Both the position numbers and the translations under genes were made by a program. DNA of 64,000 bases from Streptomyces achromogenes (GTDB lineage: Bacteria > Actinomycetota > Actinomycetes > Streptomycetales > Streptomycetaceae): positions 7,192,001-7,256,000 of the forward strand of contig NZ_JAUSYH010000001.1 of the NCBI RefSeq assembly GCF_030816715.1, written 5' to 3'. Position 1 is the first letter of the stretch. Every line of letters begins with the position of its first letter. This document shows positions 49,698 through 58,905 of this stretch, piece by piece. The notes under the pieces are model-generated. The model did no database searches and was not told where the DNA came from. It saw only the letters and a program-made list of their open reading frames with translations.

Positions 49698-50852
49698 TCA
49701 TGCGGCCAGGAGCTCGACCGGTGACGGCATCCGGGCCACCGGGACGGAGCCGTGGATGGGACCGGGGACGCGGGACAGGGGCAGGCCGGTGCCGTTGTTT
49801 GTGTGGGCGATGATCTCGGCGGTGATGGAGATCGCTGTCTCTTCGGGGGTGCGGGCGCCGAGGTCGAGCCCGATCGGGGAGCGCAGGCGGGCTAGTTGTG
49901 CCTCGGTGACGCCGGCTTCGCGCAGGAGTTCCAGGCGGTGTTCGTGGGTGCGGCGGGAGCCCATCGCGCCGATGTAGCCGACCGGGAGGTCAAGGGTCAG
50001 GCGCAGCAGCGGGATGTCGAACTTGGCGTCGTGGGTCAGGACGCAGATCGCGGTGCGGGCGTCGACTTTTGTGGCCTCCAGGTAGCGGTGGGGCCAGTCG
50101 ACGACGACCTCGTCGGCGTGCGGGAAGCGGGCGTGGGTGGCGAAGACGGGGCGGGCGTCGCAGACGGTGACGTGGTAGCCGAGGAAGCGTCCGGCCTGGC
50201 TGAGGGCGGCGGCGAAGTCGACGGCGCCGAAGATCAGCATGCGGGGCGGTGCCGCGTGGGTGTGGACCAGGAGCGTCAGCTTCTCCGGGCAGGTGTCCGC
50301 GTCCCCGCCGACCTCGACGCGGGCGGTCCGGCCTGCCCGCAGCAGCGCGCGGACCTGGGTGGCCGCCGCCCGGTCCTCCTGCCGACCGCCCAGTGTCCCG
50401 TCGTACGCGCTGCCGCCCCCGAAGACGGACAGGGTGCGGCCGAGAAGGTGCTGCGGCCCGTCCACCACCTGGGCCACGGCCACGGGCAGACCGGCCAGCA
50501 CCTGTTCCAGGGCGGTGGTGAGGTGGGGCTGGTCGGCGGGGTCGACGCGCTGGACCAAAACCTCCAGCTCGCCGCCGCAGGTCAGTCCCACGGCGAAGGC
50601 GTCGTCGTCGGAGTAGCCGAACCGGGCCCGTTGCGGGAGTTCGCCCGGCTCCAGCACCTGTTGGCACAGCTCGTAGACGGAACCTTCCACGCATCCTCCG
50701 GAGATGCTGCCGATCGCCTCGCCGTCGGGGTCCACGGCCAGTGCGGTGCCGACCGGCAGGGGTGCGCTGCCGCTGACCTTGATGACGGTGGCGAGCGCGA
50801 AGGGGCGGGCTTCGCGGCACCAGCGGTACAGCGTGTCCGCGATGTTCAGCAT
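49698..50852 (-). CDS. xdhC: XdhC/CoxI-family molybdenum cofactor maturation protein
   Basis: A protein of 384 residues, ATG at 50852 after AGGAGAT. N-terminal XdhC/CoxI domain with S-G-S-A-P-L-P-V-G-T and S-I-S-G-G-C-V-E-G; C-terminal Rossmann domain with M-L-I-F-G-A-V-D-F, H-V-T-V-C-D-A-R-P and Y-I-G-A-M-G-S-R-R-T. XdhC proteins bind, sulfurate and insert molybdenum cofactor in xanthine-oxidase-family enzymes. It is last in the operon, 140 bp after the large subunit. Confidence 0.92.
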   Translation of the reverse strand: MLNIADTLYRWCREARPFALATVIKVSGSAPLPVGTALAVDPDGEAIGSISGGCVEGSVYELCQQVLEPGELPQRARFGYSDDDAFAVGLTCGGELEVLVQRVDPADQPHLTTALEQVLAGLPVAVAQVVDGPQHLLGRTLSVFGGGSAYDGTLGGRQEDRAAATQVRALLRAGRTARVEVGGDADTCPEKLTLLVHTHAAPPRMLIFGAVDFAAALSQAGRFLGYHVTVCDARPVFATHARFPHADEVVVDWPHRYLEATKVDARTAICVLTHDAKFDIPLLRLTLDLPVGYIGAMGSRRTHEHRLELLREAGVTEAQLARLRSPIGLDLGARTPEETAISITAEIIAHTNNGTGLPLSRVPGPIHGSVPVARMPSPVELLAA

Positions 50853-50992
50853 GAGTGGATCTCCTCGGACGGTTGGGAAGCCCGCCGCCGCGCCGGCATG
50901 AGGGGATGGAAGGCACGGCGGCGGGCCGATCAGTGGGACGGTTCCAAGGACCCCGGCCGGGCGGCGGGAGAGGCCCTTTGCCGCCCGGGGGT

Positions 50993-53206
50993 TCAGAGCA
51001 GGGCTTCGGCGGTGATGGGCAGTTCGCGGACGCGGCGCCCGGTGGCGTGGAAGACGGCGTTGGCGATGGCGGGTGCCACGCCGATCTGCACCAGTTCCCC
51101 GAGGCTCTTGACGCCGATGGGGTCGGCCCTGAAGTCCTCCCCTTCGAGGTAGACGGCCTTGAGGTCGGGGATGTCGGCGTTGACGGGGACGAGGTAGTCG
51201 GCGAGGTTGGCGTTGACGATCCGGCCGTCGCGGTGGTCGGTGACCGTGTGCTCCAGCAGGGCCGCGCCGATGCCGCCCACCATGCCGCCGATGGCCTGAC
51301 TGTCGGCGAGCTTGGGGCTGATGATGCGCCCCGCGTCATAGACGCCGAGCATCCGCCGCACCCGGACGAGACCCAGCCGGGCGTCGACGGCGACTTTCGC
51401 GAACATCGCGGCGTAGCCGTACATCGAGTACCGCCTCTGTTCGTCCGGTTCCGGTGCGTAGGACCCGCGGGCTTCCAGGTGGGTGCGGTTGTTGCGGGCC
51501 AGGAGCTGCCGGTACGTCTCCCCGCGTGCAGGGTTGCGCTTCACGTGCAGCCGGCCGCCGCGGACCACGATGTCGTCGGTGTCGACGCCGTGCAGCGGTG
51601 AGCGCTGGTCCTCCACCGCGAGTTCGATGGCCTGCTGGCGCAGCTTGTCGCAGGTGTCCTGGACGGCGGATCCCACGCTGGCCATGGTCTGTGAGGCGCC
51701 CTGCGGCGGGGCCTGCGGCATGGTCGAGTCGCCCAGCCGGAAGGTGACCTGGCGTACCGCCAGGCCGAGGGCGTCGGCGGCGACCTGGGTCATGGAGGTG
51801 TACGTGCCCGTACCCACGTCATGGGTCGCGGACTGGACCACTACGGTGCCGTCGGCATCGAGCCGGGCGTGGGCGTGGGCCTCTCCACGGAAGACGTCGT
51901 AGCAGCCGGTGGCCACGCCGGTGCCGATGAGCCAGTCGCCGTCGCGGGTGGAGCGCGGCCTGGGGTTGCGCCGGTGCCAGCCGAACTCGCGGGCGCCGAC
52001 ACGGAAGCACTCGCGCAGTCGCCGTGTGGAGAAGGGCTGCTGCGTCGACGGGTCTTCGCCGGGCTCGTTGCGCAGCCGCAGCTCGATCGGATCGATGCCG
52101 AGCTTGTAGGCCAGTTCGTCCATCGCGGTCTCGATGACGAAGGCGGCGCTGCCGTAGCCGGGGCCTCGCATCCACATCGGGGTGCTGACGTCGAGCGGCA
52201 CGGTCTGTACGTTCTGGCTGACGTTGGGCACGGCGTAGAGCATCTGCCCGAGCGCCTGGTTGGCCTCCCAGAACTGCTCGTAGCGGGAGGTCTCGTACTT
52301 CAGCTCGTGGGTCATCGCGGTCAGCCGCCCGCGCCTGGTGCTGCCCAGGCTCAGCTTGTACTCGTAGGCGGGCCGGTAGCCCACCGTGAAGTACATCTGC
52401 CTGCGCGTCAGCGCGAGCTTCACCGGGCGTCCCACCTCGCGTGCCGCGAGTGCCGCGATGACGACGTGCACCCCGGTCCGCAGGGCGTTGCCGAACGCTC
52501 CGCCGACGAACGGCGAGAGGACGCGCACGTTCTCCGGCGGAATGCCGAACACGGACGCTGCCTCGTTCTGCGCGCCGATCACCCACTGGGTCTTGTCCCA
52601 CAGGGTGAGCTTGTCGCCGTTCCAGCGGGCGATGGTGGCGTGCGGCTCCATCGGGTTGTGGTGGTTGCGGGAGAGCCGGAAGGACGCCTCCATCCGGATG
52701 TCCGCGGAACCCAGCGCTTCCTCGGCATCGCCCCGTGCGTAGGGCTGCGCGAAGGGCGGGGGCCCGGCTTCGGTCGGGCTGCGGGTCAGGTCGGTCGCGG
52801 GTTCCTCGGTGTCGTAGGAGACCTCGACCAGGTCGGCGGCGTGTTGCGCGGCCTCCAGCGTGGTCGCCACCACCACGGCGACCGGCTGGCCGAAGAACTG
52901 GACGGCATCGTCCTGGAAGGCGCGAAGCCGCCGGCCGGGGAAGGGGAAGGTGACCGGGTTGTCGCGGTACGCCAGCTTGGGCGCGTTGAGGTGGGTGATC
53001 ACCTTCAGGACGCCGTGCTGGGCCTCGGCGGCGCGGGTGTCGATGCCGGTGATGCGTCCGCGCGCGATGGTGCTGCTGACGATGACGGCGTGGACGACGC
53101 CGTCGATGTCGTGGTCGGCGGCGTACTTGGCCTGGCCGGTCACCTTCAGTCGCCCGTCCACCCGGGAAAGCGCTGCGCCGACGGCTGCCTGCGGCTGGGG
53201 GCTCAT
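50993..53206 (-). CDS. molybdenum hydroxylase large subunit (PaoC/XdhA-like)
   Basis: A protein of 737 residues from the ATG at 53206, overlapping the FAD-subunit stop (ATGA). Starts R-V-D-G-R-L-K-V-T-G-Q-A-K-Y-A-A-D. Mo-cofactor loops: V-G-G-A-F-G-N-A-L-R, then G-S-A-A-F-V-I-E-T-A, and S-L-G-E-L-V-Q-I-G-V which holds the catalytic Glu. With separate FAD and 2Fe-2S subunits this forms an alpha-beta-gamma aldehyde or purine hydroxylase; the Tat signal on the small subunit argues for a PaoABC-like exported complex. Substrate unknown. Confidence 0.92.
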   Translation of the reverse strand: MSPQPQAAVGAALSRVDGRLKVTGQAKYAADHDIDGVVHAVIVSSTIARGRITGIDTRAAEAQHGVLKVITHLNAPKLAYRDNPVTFPFPGRRLRAFQDDAVQFFGQPVAVVVATTLEAAQHAADLVEVSYDTEEPATDLTRSPTEAGPPPFAQPYARGDAEEALGSADIRMEASFRLSRNHHNPMEPHATIARWNGDKLTLWDKTQWVIGAQNEAASVFGIPPENVRVLSPFVGGAFGNALRTGVHVVIAALAAREVGRPVKLALTRRQMYFTVGYRPAYEYKLSLGSTRRGRLTAMTHELKYETSRYEQFWEANQALGQMLYAVPNVSQNVQTVPLDVSTPMWMRGPGYGSAAFVIETAMDELAYKLGIDPIELRLRNEPGEDPSTQQPFSTRRLRECFRVGAREFGWHRRNPRPRSTRDGDWLIGTGVATGCYDVFRGEAHAHARLDADGTVVVQSATHDVGTGTYTSMTQVAADALGLAVRQVTFRLGDSTMPQAPPQGASQTMASVGSAVQDTCDKLRQQAIELAVEDQRSPLHGVDTDDIVVRGGRLHVKRNPARGETYRQLLARNNRTHLEARGSYAPEPDEQRRYSMYGYAAMFAKVAVDARLGLVRVRRMLGVYDAGRIISPKLADSQAIGGMVGGIGAALLEHTVTDHRDGRIVNANLADYLVPVNADIPDLKAVYLEGEDFRADPIGVKSLGELVQIGVAPAIANAVFHATGRRVRELPITAEALL

Positions 53207-54183
53207 GTGCTGTCTCCTACGGTACGCAGCTGGCGTTCGACGGTGCGTTTGAGCAGTTCGACCTTGAACCGGTTGTGCTGGAGCGGCCGGGCTCCGTTGG
53301 CGGCGCGGTCGGCGGCCTCGGCCCACAGCCGGTCAGAGGGGCGTTCACCGACGAGGGCTGCTTCGACGGCAGGGAGCTTCCACGGAACGGTGCCCACGCC
53401 TCCGGCTGCGACGTACGCGTCCCGGATCACTCCGCCGCGGATGTGCAGCGCGACGGCCGCGGAGGCCAGAGCGAACTCGTAGGACTGCCGGTCGCGCACT
53501 TTCAGATAGCCGGACCTGAGCGGACGCGGAAGGGCGGGAATCTCGACAGCGGTAATCAACTCGCCCCGGCGCAGTGCCTGTTCACGGTTCGGGGTGCTGC
53601 CGGGCTTCAGCAGGAAACCAGCGAAGGGGACTTGGCGGCCCCCGTCCGGGCCCAGCAGATGCACCTGCGCCTCCAGTGCCGCGAAGGCCACGGCGGCGTC
53701 GGAGGGGTGGGTCGCCACGCAGTCGTCGGAGGTGCCGAGGATCGCGTGGGTGCGGTTGACGCCGTGCAGGGCCGCGCAACCGGAGCCGGGCTCACGCTTG
53801 TTGCAGTCGGCGCTCACGTCACGGAAGTACGTGCACCGGGTGCGCTGCATGATGTTGCCGCCGATGGTCGCCATGTTGCGCAGTTGCGCCGACGCGCTCA
53901 GCTCCAGCGCTTGCGAGATCACCGGATACAGGGAGCGCACCTTGGGGTGGGCGGCGGCCTCGGCCATCCGCACCAGCGCGCCGATGCGCAGGCCACCGCG
54001 CCGGGTCACGGTGACCTCACCCAGCGGCAGGCCGCTGATGTCGACGAGCGTCTCGGGGCGTTCGACGGTCTCGCGCATCAGGTCGACCAGGGTGGTGCCG
54101 CCGGCGATGTAACGACCGCCGTCGCGGGCCGCGTCGAGGGCTTCCCGGGTGTCGGAGACCTTGGTGAAGGAGAAGGGATGCAT
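53203..54183 (-). CDS. molybdenum hydroxylase FAD-binding subunit (PaoB/YagS-like)
   Basis: A protein of 326 residues, ATG at 54183. FAD-binding: Y-I-A-G-G-T-T-L-V-D-L-M and A-T-I-G-G-N-I-M-Q-R-T-R-C. The Cys cluster R-C-T-Y-F-R, D-C-N-K-R, S-G-C-A-A is the extra 4Fe-4S site typical of the PaoB type. It lies between the small- and large-subunit genes (12-bp gap and ATGA overlap). Confidence 0.92.
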   Translation of the reverse strand: MHPFSFTKVSDTREALDAARDGGRYIAGGTTLVDLMRETVERPETLVDISGLPLGEVTVTRRGGLRIGALVRMAEAAAHPKVRSLYPVISQALELSASAQLRNMATIGGNIMQRTRCTYFRDVSADCNKREPGSGCAALHGVNRTHAILGTSDDCVATHPSDAAVAFAALEAQVHLLGPDGGRQVPFAGFLLKPGSTPNREQALRRGELITAVEIPALPRPLRSGYLKVRDRQSYEFALASAAVALHIRGGVIRDAYVAAGGVGTVPWKLPAVEAALVGERPSDRLWAEAADRAANGARPLQHNRFKVELLKRTVERQLRTVGDST

Positions 54184-54195
54184 GGGGGCCGTGCC

Positions 54196-54837
54196 TCATT
54201 TCCCGTGCGCGGTCTGCTCGACCGCCCGCACGATCTTCACGTAGCAGCCGCAGCGGCAGATGTTGCCGCTCATGAACTCCCGGATCTCCTCCGGTGAGCC
54301 GGTGTGGCCCTCCTTGATGCAGCCGACGCCGGACATGATCTGGCCGGAGGTGCAGTAGCCGCACTGGAAGGCGTCCTGGTCGATGAACGCCTGCTGCAGC
54401 GGGTGCAGTCGGTCGCCCTTGGCGAGGCCCTCGATGGTGGTGACCTCGGCGCCGTCCAGCCGTACCGCCAGGGTCAGGCAGGAGTTGACCCGGTGGCCGT
54501 CGACCAGGACGGTGCAGGCGCCGCAGGCGCCGGCGTTGCAGCCCTTCTTCGAGCCGGTCAGCCCGAGGTGTTCGCGCAGCAGGTCCAGCAGTGAGGTCCG
54601 GTTGTCGACCGTGACGGTGTGCCGCTTGCCGTTGACGGTCAGGGAGACGCGGCTGCCGGGCTGTTCCTCGGCGGCGTCCGCGGGTTCGGCGCCGAACACG
54701 GACGGCCCGGCTATGAGGCAGCCCGCCACGACCGCGCCGCCGACGACGCTGGTGCTTGCGATGAACGTGCGCCGGGACGGGGCGGACGCGGATCCCTCGG
54801 GGAGGGAAACAGTTGACTCGGGGGGCTCGGTGGACAT
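54196..54837 (-). CDS. molybdenum hydroxylase 2Fe-2S subunit with Tat signal (PaoA/YagT-like)
   Basis: A protein of 213 residues from the ATG at 54837. Tat signal S-R-R-T-F-I-A-S followed by a hydrophobic stretch (V-V-G-G-A-V-V-A-G-C-L-I-A). Plant-type ferredoxin cluster K-K-G-C-N-A-G-A-C-G-A-C-T, and the second cluster Q-C-G-Y-C-T-S-G-Q and N-I-C-R-C-G-C-Y. First gene of the operon. Exported with its partners as a folded complex (family knowledge of PaoABC). Confidence 0.92.
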   Translation of the reverse strand: MSTEPPESTVSLPEGSASAPSRRTFIASTSVVGGAVVAGCLIAGPSVFGAEPADAAEEQPGSRVSLTVNGKRHTVTVDNRTSLLDLLREHLGLTGSKKGCNAGACGACTVLVDGHRVNSCLTLAVRLDGAEVTTIEGLAKGDRLHPLQQAFIDQDAFQCGYCTSGQIMSGVGCIKEGHTGSPEEIREFMSGNICRCGCYVKIVRAVEQTAHGK

Positions 54838-54984
54838 GACCACTCTCTCGGTCGACGGAAGACGGATGGCGGTACCGACCACCGTCATGTGCACGAATCG
54901 TCGTGAGTACGAGACATCACGGCCTCTGTCAGGAGGACGTGACAGCGCACATGCGGGTGGTGGCGTGGCGGCGCCGCAAGGCGG

Positions 54985-55584
54985 TCATGCGGCGGATTCC
55001 GTGTCGGACTCGGGCTGTGTGTAGACGCCCGGGAAGCGGGCGGGCGGCGCGTCCTGGTCGAAGAACGTCTTTGCCCGCGCCAGCGCCTCCGTATCCTTCA
55101 GGACGTCGCCCGGCGCGGTGCCGTTGCCGCGCAGTACTCCACCGATTGGGGCACCTCCCACGCCCTTCAGGCAGTGGGGGATCATGTTCAGGAAAGCGGC
55201 CCAGTTTTTTGGCGGTGACGCCCCACAGGGTGCGTCCGGCAATGGCCGCCCGGCAGCCTGAAGCCGGGGGTCTCCATCCAGGACGTCCAGTGGTCCAGGT
55301 AACGCTTGGTGTGGGAGGACAGCGAGTACCAGTACACGGGGAGGCGACCACGATGTCGGTCGCTGCGAGGGTGGCGTTGAAGAGCAGCGCGAGGTTTCAC
55401 GCCTCGGGCCGTGCGGTGTGTCCCGCGCCGTGCCGCAGGTCGAAGTCGGGGAGGAGACGCTCGGCGAGCGAGATCCACTGCTGCTCGATGTCGGCGGGCA
55501 ACTGCGGGCGGCCCGACGCGCGAGCAACTCGGTGTTCCCGTCGCTGCGATGGCTGGCGAGGACGAAGAGGAAACGGCGGGACAA
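54985..55584 (-). pseudogene. NADPH-dependent FMN reductase-like gene with multiple frameshifts
   Basis: The N-terminus (M-S-R-R-F-L-F-V-L-A-S-H-R-S-D-G-N-T-E-L-L) and C-terminus (W-A-A-F-L-N-M-I-P-H-C-L-K-G-V and A-R-A-K-T-F-F-D-Q-D) share one frame. The middle is in others: Q-Q-W-I-S-L-A-E-R-L-L-P-D-F-D-L-R-H, then V-Y-W-Y-S-L-S-S-H-T-K-R-Y-L-D-H-W. So at least two compensating indels interrupt it. It was a flavodoxin-fold NAD(P)H oxidoreductase. Confidence 0.7.
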
Positions 55585-56305
55585 TGGGGGGCTCCTTGAT
55601 CGAGCGCGTGGATGACCACCGCGTGTGAGCAGTCCCGCCGGGTGGCGTCGTGGTCTGCCGTGTCCCGGCGGTGCCGGTCGGGCCGGCGTCTCGGGACGCG
55701 GTTCACGCCGCGGCGGACGAGGCGAGCCGTCGGGCCAGGAGGAGTGCGGCGGCCGGGGGGTTGAACACGATCGGCAGCCGCCTCACCAGACTTCCGGTGC
55801 GGCACGACATTCACTGTGCGGCACACGGCGCGATACAACGAGCACAGGTTTTTGGGACGCCTCGGGTACATACCACTGCCGTTGGTACGTCTGGCAGTAG
55901 CAGTCAGAGCAGTCAGAGCAGTCAGAGCAGTCGGACCGTCGGCGGTGGTCGTCGTGCCGTCGTGCCGTCATGCGTGGGGAGGGTGCCCGGTATCGGACAC
56001 CCGCCCCTGTCGCAGTCGTCCCTCGTCCTCGGCCGGCCCCGGCAGCCGGGCATGCGGACACGGCGATCGTACGGTTCGCATACGGCTCCGAGGGCACCGC
56101 AAGATTGAAGGCACTACTGGGGTCGGCGACCTACCGAACCGTCAGCGCGACTGCTCCCGAGCAAAGACAGTCCACCGGCCGCCCAACGGCGTAGGAATCT
56201 GCGGAACGCGCAAGGCTCCCCCCAGAGTGCCCGGCCACCGGGTTACGCTCCGGCGCAGCGCTGCTGGCGCACCATCCGCAGCGAAAACCGCGACGGCCGG
56301 TGATG
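55585..56305. other. about 720 bp without a recognised gene
   Basis: The stretch contains a 9-bp tandem repeat (listed separately). Open frames on both strands have no protein-like character. I see no hairpin strong enough to call as a terminator. Confidence 0.4.
55901..55933. repeat. 9-bp tandem repeat, three and a half copies of cagtcagag
   Basis: Three perfect copies of cagtcagag followed by a partial copy (cagtcgg). It lies in non-coding DNA and could be a slippage tract or a multi-site regulator element. Confidence 0.8.
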
Positions 56306-56644
56306 TCAGTCGGTGGCGTCGCGCAGCGCCTCGTTGATGTCACCCAGCGCGCCGGTCAGCCGCCTGTAGTCGTCGCGGGCCACGGGCGTGACGAAGTACC
56401 GCTCGACGACACGGGAGTGAACGGCCGCGGCCTGAAGGAACAGGGTACGGCCGTGATCAGTTGGTTCCACCAGGACGCTCCTGCGGTCGTCCGGTGATGG
56501 GACGCGGCGGACCATGTCGGCTTCTTCCATGCGGTCGATCAGCCGGGTGGTGCCACTGCTGGTGAGGGTGAGGTCGTCGGCGAGCTGGCGCTGGGAGACC
56601 TCCTCTCCCGGCTTGCGGCTCAGCCTGATGAGGACCTCCAGCAT
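56306..56644 (-). CDS. MarR-family regulator, probably truncated at the N-terminus
   Basis: From the ATG at 56644 the frame gives 112 residues; MarR proteins are usually ~150. HTH and wing are present: V-S-Q-R-Q-L-A-D-D-L-T-L-T-S-S-G-T-T-R-L-I-D and D-D-R-R-S-V-L-V. In-frame sequence upstream (D-T-A-L-R-R-E-C-G-I-S-H-T) belongs to the family but reaches no start before the palindrome at 56771 and the repeat at 56805. The 5' end may have been lost in the duplication event. Confidence 0.65.
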   Translation of the reverse strand: MLEVLIRLSRKPGEEVSQRQLADDLTLTSSGTTRLIDRMEEADMVRRVPSPDDRRSVLVEPTDHGRTLFLQAAAVHSRVVERYFVTPVARDDYRRLTGALGDINEALRDATD

Positions 56645-56770
56645 GGTGTGGCTGATCCCGCACTCGCGTCGCAGGGCAGTGTCGATACCCGTGCCCTCCT
56701 CGTCGAGGTCGGCCGCCGCGGGATGCTCGGCGGTCAGGAGGACATGATCACCGATATCGCTCTCGACCTG

Positions 56771-56786
56771 CTCGGCTGCAGCCGAG
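56771..56786. other. 16-bp perfect palindrome
   Basis: ctcggctgcagccgag is self-complementary. It lies upstream of the MarR frame and 19 bp before the 487-bp repeat, so it may be an operator or part of the junction. Confidence 0.5.
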
Positions 56787-56804
56787 CCTGACGGGCACCT
56801 CGAC

Positions 56805-57291
56805 CGGCGGGCCCGGTTACTCTCTCAACGCGCCCATCGCCCGGTCGAGCAGCACGGCCAGCGGGACAGTACCCTCACAGGCCACCCATCCCGTGGCTGC
56901 CACGTCCAGGCAGGCGAGGGCGGCGGCGGCCAGTGCAGTCGCCCTGGTGTCCTCCGGCCGGTCAGGGCTGACTCCCAGCCGCCGGGCGATTTCCGGAACC
57001 AGCAGTTCCTGCCAGCTGAGCGTCTTCTCGTGGTGCCCGGCGCGCAGTGACGGCGTCTCCTGCAGCATGCGCAGATAGGCGAGTGTCTGCTCGGGCGCCT
57101 GCGCATTTGCCTGCGTGAGGACGTCGAACGCCCGGCGCAGTGCTTTCCAGGGCCGTTCGTCGTCGGGGCGGGCGGCCAGCGCCTCCGCGATCTGACGGCC
57201 GGATTCCACCAGGCGTCCCAGGACGATCTCTTCCTTGGTTCCGAAATACCGGAACAGACTGGCGCGCGACAGGCCCACCTCGGCGGCGATC
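56805..57291. repeat. 487-bp direct repeat, copy 1
   Basis: By eye identical base for base to 59931-60417 (offset 3126). Both copies begin cggcgggcccgg and end cggcggcgatc. It covers the C-terminal three quarters of a TetR gene plus 12 bp beyond its stop. Confidence 0.93.
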
Positions 57292-57398
57292 CCAACTCGG
57301 AGGCCATTTCGCGAGTGCACAGCCCTGCCGTTGTCGGCATGGTCGATCAGACACAACAGCGCCTTGCTCACCCACGCCTGACAGGCTCTCGACGCCAC
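56817..57398 (-). pseudogene. truncated copy of the TetR regulator gene
   Basis: Within the repeat the frame matches the intact gene at 59943-60566 from G-L-S-R-A-S-L-F-R-Y-F-G to the end. Upstream of 57291 the DNA is unrelated and the helix-turn-helix start is missing (it reads A-V-H-S-R-N-G-L-R-V-G). Without the DNA-binding half it is not a functional repressor. Confidence 0.85.
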
Positions 57399-57831
57399 TC
57401 CTGACCGTCAGTGCCAAGGCGACGCGAACAAGGCCGATGTGAATCGCCCGCCGCTCTCGATGCTGCCTGCTGTCCTGCTCACTCGGCTCGTGCTTTTGCC
57501 GCCCAGCAGCCTCGCTCAGTCCGGATGGCGGCCACCACCGAGGCCCTGGTGGCGGCCGCCACTCCGAAACCGGCGGAACGCTTCACCAACCGCTCCTTCG
57601 CCGAGTATCGGGCCAGGATGCGGAGGGCAACTGGTTCGACCTATCGGAACACGGCTTCGGCGGCTCGCGCCCGCCGTCCGATTCCACCGGGTCCTGAACC
57701 GGCTGGCGCCGATCGCCGCGAACGGGACGGCCACACAGGCACAGGGGCGGCAAGACCAGTTGGCGCAGCCTGACGAGGTCGACGGCGCTCTCGATGCCGA
57801 CTTGTTGCTCGGCGCAGGTCTGTCGGTGCCG
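57399..57831. other. intergenic, no recognised gene
   Basis: About 430 bp between the truncated TetR copy and the WYL gene. A short plus-strand frame (K-P-A-E-R-F-T-N-R-S-F-A-E-Y-R) looks like a protein scrap but is unidentified. Confidence 0.35.
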
Positions 57832-58800
57832 TCAGGCCCGCGCACCGTAGAGCGTGGCGAGTTCGGCGGACACGGCGGCGAGTTCGGCGCGGGCCTCGGG
57901 CGGGTCGAGGACCTCGACGGTGGCGCCCATAGAGAGCAGACCGCGTACGTCGGGAAGTTCGCGGAAGGCGAGTTCGGCGAGGGCCCAGCCGTCATCCATG
58001 AGGTGAAGCGGGGCGACCAGACGGGAGACGAAAAGGCGCTGGAAGATCTCCAGTTGCTCGCGGCGTACGCGGCAGTGGACGTGGATGCCATCCGGCAGGC
58101 TCTCGAAGCGTTGGCGCAGCAGGGCCCAGACGGTGGCGAGGTCTTGGCCGGGACGGCGGTGGACGGGTTCGTCGACGACCTCGGCGGCAAGGACGCGGTC
58201 GGCACGGAACATCCGGGGCTTGCCGCCCCGGTCGGCGACGAGATACCAGACGCCTGCCTTGCTGACCAGCCCGTACGGGTCGACGGTATAGCGGTGCGGC
58301 TCGCGGGCGTCGCTGCTGCGGTAGGTCAGCTGGAGCCGGCGGTCGGTGAAGGTGGCGTGCTGGAGCTCTGCGAGATGGGCGTCGGTAGCCGTTTCGATGC
58401 CGTGCATCCAGCGGACGGGGTCGACCAAGACGCGCTCACTGATGCGCTCGGCGTCGCCGCGGTGCCGGGCGGGCAGCGCGGCCATGACCTTCCGGAGCGC
58501 CGAGCGGATCGCCTCACCCAGGCCGAGCGCGTCGTGCGTGCCCTCGGTGGCGAGGACGAACAGGGCGCGCGCCTCGTCGTTGGTCAACCCGGTGACGTCT
58601 GTGCGGTAGCCGGGCAGCAGCCGCACACCGCCGCTGCGTCCACGCTCCGTCCACACCGGTACGCCGGCGGTGGAGAGTGCCTCGACGTCGCGGTAGACGG
58701 TGCGAACCGAAACCTCCAGGTGTTCGGCGAGTTCGACGTGGGAGATCCGCTCGCGGGCCTGCAGGAGCAGCAGGATGGACAGCAGTCGGTCGGCTTTCAC
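57832..58800 (-). CDS. WYL-domain (YafY-like) transcriptional regulator
   Basis: A protein of 322 residues from a GTG at 58800 (weak ribosome site). N-terminal HTH: L-L-Q-A-R-E-R-I-S-H-V-E-L-A and S-V-R-T-V-Y-R-D-V-E-A-L. The WYL region reads V-D-P-Y-G-L-V-S-K-A-G-V-W-Y-L-V-A-D, then F-R-A-D-R-V. It is divergent from the esterase gene, which it probably controls. Confidence 0.88.
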   Translation of the reverse strand: MKADRLLSILLLLQARERISHVELAEHLEVSVRTVYRDVEALSTAGVPVWTERGRSGGVRLLPGYRTDVTGLTNDEARALFVLATEGTHDALGLGEAIRSALRKVMAALPARHRGDAERISERVLVDPVRWMHGIETATDAHLAELQHATFTDRRLQLTYRSSDAREPHRYTVDPYGLVSKAGVWYLVADRGGKPRMFRADRVLAAEVVDEPVHRRPGQDLATVWALLRQRFESLPDGIHVHCRVRREQLEIFQRLFVSRLVAPLHLMDDGWALAELAFRELPDVRGLLSMGATVEVLDPPEARAELAAVSAELATLYGARA

Positions 58801-58905
58801 ACGGGCGAGCGTAAATCCTGACGGCCGATGTCACGTATGGATGGAACGCTGTCCTTGCCGTCCCGAAGATCGCGCGAGCGAGATTTTCCTGAGGAGCAGA
58901 CCCCC

